Part shown: positions 4,717-6,814 of the stretch, in pieces
Position numbering within the stretch: position 1 is the first letter of the stretch
How the letters are laid out: each line of letters opens with the position of its first letter
Source of the DNA: Leptolyngbyaceae cyanobacterium SM1_3_5
GTDB taxonomy: Bacteria; Cyanobacteriota; Cyanobacteriia; Elainellales; Elainellaceae
Direction: 5' to 3'
Assembly: GCA_012031475.1 (NCBI GenBank)
Contig: JAAUTJ010000263.1
Location: forward strand, 1 to 6,814
Length of the DNA stretch: 6,814 nucleotides
The notes under the pieces: model-generated
What the model saw: only the letters and a program-made list of their open reading frames with translations
Databases searched by the model: none
What the model was told of the DNA's origin: nothing
Position numbers and translations under genes: made by a program

Positions 4717-4744
4717 GGGGGGTAGGGATTAGGAAGGGGTTAGG
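4716..4744 (+). repeat. G-run-rich spacer after the binding-protein gene
   Basis: Runs of G7, G3 and G4 are separated by short TA and ATTAGGAA linkers. The stretch is purine-rich and resembles the degenerate GGGATTAGG filler often found between cyanobacterial genes. It is not a terminator: no stable stem followed by a T run is present. Four-tract quadruplex folding is conceivable but weak. Confidence 0.45.
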
Positions 4745-4793
4745 CAGCAAGCTAGACCTCCATCTCACAAACCCCTGACTCTGACTCCCGCTC

Positions 4794-5848
4794 ATGAGTT
4801 CTGCTGTTTCGATCGCCCCCCTCCAATCCCCAATCCCCAACCCCTCCATGCCCCCCGCTGTCGAATTCCTCAACGTTACGCGCCACTTTGACGAAGTGCG
4901 AGCCGTCGATCGCCTCAGCTTCACGGTCAATCAGGGCGAATTTTTCTCGCTCTTGGGGGCCATCGGGGTCAGGGAAAAACCACCTGTCTGCGCCTGATTG
5001 CCGGATTTGATCAGCCGACATCCGGCAGCATTCGCCTCGCAGGTCGCGAAGCCGCCCAGTTACCGCCCTACGATCGCGACGTGAACACGGTCTTTCAAGA
5101 CTACGCTTTGTTTCCGCACATGAGCGTCGGGCAAAACGTCGGCTACAGCTTGATGTTGAAGAAGACTCCAAGGGCTGAGCGCGATCGCCGTGTTGGGGAA
5201 ATGCTCGATCTGGTGCAGTTGGGCAATCTGGTCGATCGCCGTCCCAGTCAGCTATCGGGCGGACAGCGGCAAAGAGTCGCTTTAGCTCGTGCCTTGATCA
5301 ATCAGCCGGAGGTGCTGCTGCTGGATGAACCGTTGGGCGCGTTGGATTTGAAGCTTCGGCAGCAGATGCAAATCGAGTTGAAGACGATTCAGCAAAAGCT
5401 GGGGATCACGTTTATTTTTGTGACGCACGACCAAGAGGAAGCCCTGACGATGAGCGATCGCATGGCTGTCTTCAATCTGGGTAAAATCGAGCAGGTCGGC
5501 AGTCCGATCGAAGTTTACGAGCATCCCAAAACGCCATTTGTCGCAGATTTTGTCGGCATCTCGAATCTGATTCAGGGATCGCTGGCCGAACGATTGACGG
5601 GATCAGCGCAGCCGATCGCCCTGCGGCCTGAAAAAATTCAACTGCATTCGATCGACTCTGCGGAAGGCACAGTCGGCAAAATTCAAGAAGTTGTCTATCT
5701 GGGCATGTACACCCGCTATCGCGTCCAGCTTGATCCCGCAGGTGAACTGATCGTTGTGGAGCAAAATTCGGCGGGATCGCGATTTCAAACAGGCGATCGC
5801 GTCTGTCTCACCTGGCAATCGCAGCATATTTCTCCGGTAACGTCATGA
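4794..5848 (+). pseudogene. potA: PotA-like ABC transporter ATPase, broken by two +1 shifts in the Walker A region
   Basis: This is the ATP-hydrolysing subunit of the importer. The first frame runs to a TGA at 4995-4997 and garbles the Walker A motif. If one G is removed from the G5 run at 4955-4959 and one A from the A5 run at 4975-4979, the frame reads LLGPSGSGKTTCLRLIAGF and joins the downstream frame exactly, giving about 350 residues, the normal PotA length. The rest is intact: Q-loop in NTVFQDYALFPHMSV, signature LSGGQRQR (5252-), Walker B VLLLDEPLGALD (5312-), H-loop histidine at 5426-5428, and a C-terminal TOBE-like domain from about 5600. ATG 4848 is an alternative start, because the stretch before it contains a CCAATCC repeat and looks non-coding. 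Sequencing error is as likely as true inactivation. If the breaks are real, ATP binding is lost. Confidence 0.85.
4823..4843 (+). repeat. CCAATCC heptad repeat (three units)
   Basis: There are two exact CCAATCC units and one CCAACCC. Short tandem heptads of this kind are a known feature of cyanobacterial intergenic DNA. Here the repeat lies in frame between two candidate starts of the ATPase gene, so it either adds a proline-rich leader (PLQSPIPNPS) or lies in the untranslated leader before ATG 4848. Confidence 0.6.
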
Positions 5849-6780
5849 CGGCACAGAGCGAAAATTCAGTCGGGATCACTCGGCAAATTGCCACTTACCT
5901 TTACCAGCGTCCGCGCCTCGTTCTTATGCTGCTGCTGGCTCCGCCGCTCGTGTGGTTTGGCGGCGTGTATGTGGGATCGCTGGCAACGCTGCTGATTCAA
6001 AGCTTTTTTCACCTGGATGATTTTACGGGGCAGGTTGTCCGAGAATTCACGCTGCGGACGTATCGTGAACTGCTGACGCCTGCAAGTTTGAGTATTGTGC
6101 TGCGGACAATGACGATGGCCGCCAGTGTGACGGTGACGACGATCGCGCTTGCCCTGCCGCTGGCCTACTACATGGCTCGCTATGCGACGGCTCGGATTAA
6201 GGCAGTTTTGTATCTCGCGGTTGTCCTGCCGCTGTGGGCGAACTATCTGGTGCGCGTTTACGCCTGGAAATTGATTTTGGCGAAAGAAGGCATTTTGACC
6301 TGGGTGATTCGGCAAATTCATCTCGAATGGCTGCTCGATCGCCTGCTGCAACTGCCGATCGTGGGCGGGTCGTCCTTGTCCGTGTCGGCGATCGGGATGT
6401 TCCTCGCCTTTGTCTATCTCTGGCTGCCCTACATGATTTTGCCGATCGAAGCGGCCTTGGAGCGCGTCCCCGCGTCGCTGATCGAAGCCTCTGCGGACTT
6501 GGGCGGACGACCCTGGAATACGTTTCGCAATGTCACCTTGCCGCTGGCCTTTCCCGGCATCGTAGCGGGATCAATCTTTACCTTCTCGCTGACCTTGGGC
6601 GACTTCATCACGCCGAGCATTTTGGGAAATTCCAGTCCGTTCATTGGGCAGGCGGCGTATGTGTTGCAGGGCACGGCGGGCAACATCCCACTCGCGGCGG
6701 CATTTACGGTTGTGCCGATCGCGATCATGAGCGTCTACCTGCTGGTGGCAAAGCGATTGGGAGCGTTTGATGCAGTCTAA
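5845..6780 (+). CDS. potB: PotB-like ABC transporter permease
   Basis: This is a 311-residue inner-membrane permease, one half of the transport channel. About six hydrophobic segments are visible, at roughly 25-53, 83-110, 118-140, 180-204, 235-258 and 283-303. The cytoplasmic loop that docks on the ATPase carries the EAA motif (214-238, EASADLGGRP then LPLAFPG), with E214, G220 and the closing P-G present. The late segment SLTLGDFITPSILG is typical of PotB-type permeases. The start ATG overlaps the ATPase stop by four bases (ATGA), so the genes are one operon. Length and motifs are normal and no damage is seen, which argues against old decay of the operon. A PotC-like second permease should follow beyond the right edge. 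Confidence 0.92.
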   Translation: MTAQSENSVGITRQIATYLYQRPRLVLMLLLAPPLVWFGGVYVGSLATLLIQSFFHLDDFTGQVVREFTLRTYRELLTPASLSIVLRTMTMAASVTVTTIALALPLAYYMARYATARIKAVLYLAVVLPLWANYLVRVYAWKLILAKEGILTWVIRQIHLEWLLDRLLQLPIVGGSSLSVSAIGMFLAFVYLWLPYMILPIEAALERVPASLIEASADLGGRPWNTFRNVTLPLAFPGIVAGSIFTFSLTLGDFITPSILGNSSPFIGQAAYVLQGTAGNIPLAAAFTVVPIAIMSVYLLVAKRLGAFDAV

Positions 6781-6814
6781 AGCTTTGGGGAAGCCCCCTA
6801 AATCCCCCATGAAT
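6781..6814. other. Start of an intergenic stretch with cyanobacterial C-run filler
   Basis: GGGG and CCCCC runs (6787-6798), followed by TAAATCCCCC, resemble filler common between cyanobacterial genes. A small hairpin is possible, but without a T run it is not a convincing terminator. An ATG at 6809 is too close to the edge to judge. Confidence 0.4.

Noticed and set aside
4735..4776. Inverted repeat AGGGGTT / AACCCCT as a terminator after the binding-protein gene
   Set aside because: Seven pairs around a 28-base loop with no T run. It falls within an operon and is better explained by repetitive filler.

Overview
The window looks cyanobacterial. The palindrome GCGATCGC (HIP1) occurs at 11, 5181 and 5793, CGATCG cores are dense in the right half, and a CCAATCC heptad repeat of the kind common between cyanobacterial genes lies at 4823-4843. 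A filamentous or Leptolyngbya-like host is a guess; no gene here fixes the genus.

Left half (1-3318): this reads as part of an integron-type gene cassette array. Three complete attC-like sites (1590-1675, 2359-2444, 3231-3318) and the 3' end of a fourth (about 15-42) divide it into three cassettes, 37-1669, 1670-2438 and 2439-3312. Each site has RYYYAAC- and GTTRRRY-like outer boxes and an imperfect inverted repeat. The 5' arm of each carries two unpaired bases, a G and an A, always six base pairs apart. The box that opens each cassette is complementary to the R'' box of the site that closes the same cassette (7/7, 6/7 and 7/7), as expected from strand exchange at G^TT. No integrase is in the window; if one exists it should lie to the left. 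Cassette 1 carries a two-helix membrane protein with a possible phospholipase D-like domain and a VapBC-type toxin-antitoxin pair. Cassette 2 carries a 198-residue unknown protein with a helix-hairpin-helix-like stretch. Cassette 3 carries a small unknown ORF and a second toxin-antitoxin pair with a RelE/ParE-like toxin. All genes run left to right, the same way as the attC sites.

Right half (3319-6814): a richer-GC, HIP1-bearing chromosomal operon for an ABC importer of the spermidine/putrescine (Pot) type. It encodes a lipoprotein binding protein, an ATPase and the first permease, with a second permease probably just beyond the edge. The ATPase gene is broken in its Walker A region by two apparent +1 changes in homopolymers (G5 and A5, 20 bases apart). 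Otherwise the operon looks intact, so these may be sequencing errors.

In sum, a mobile array rich in toxin-antitoxin systems sits directly upstream of a housekeeping transport operon. The array's right boundary is at 3312/3313.
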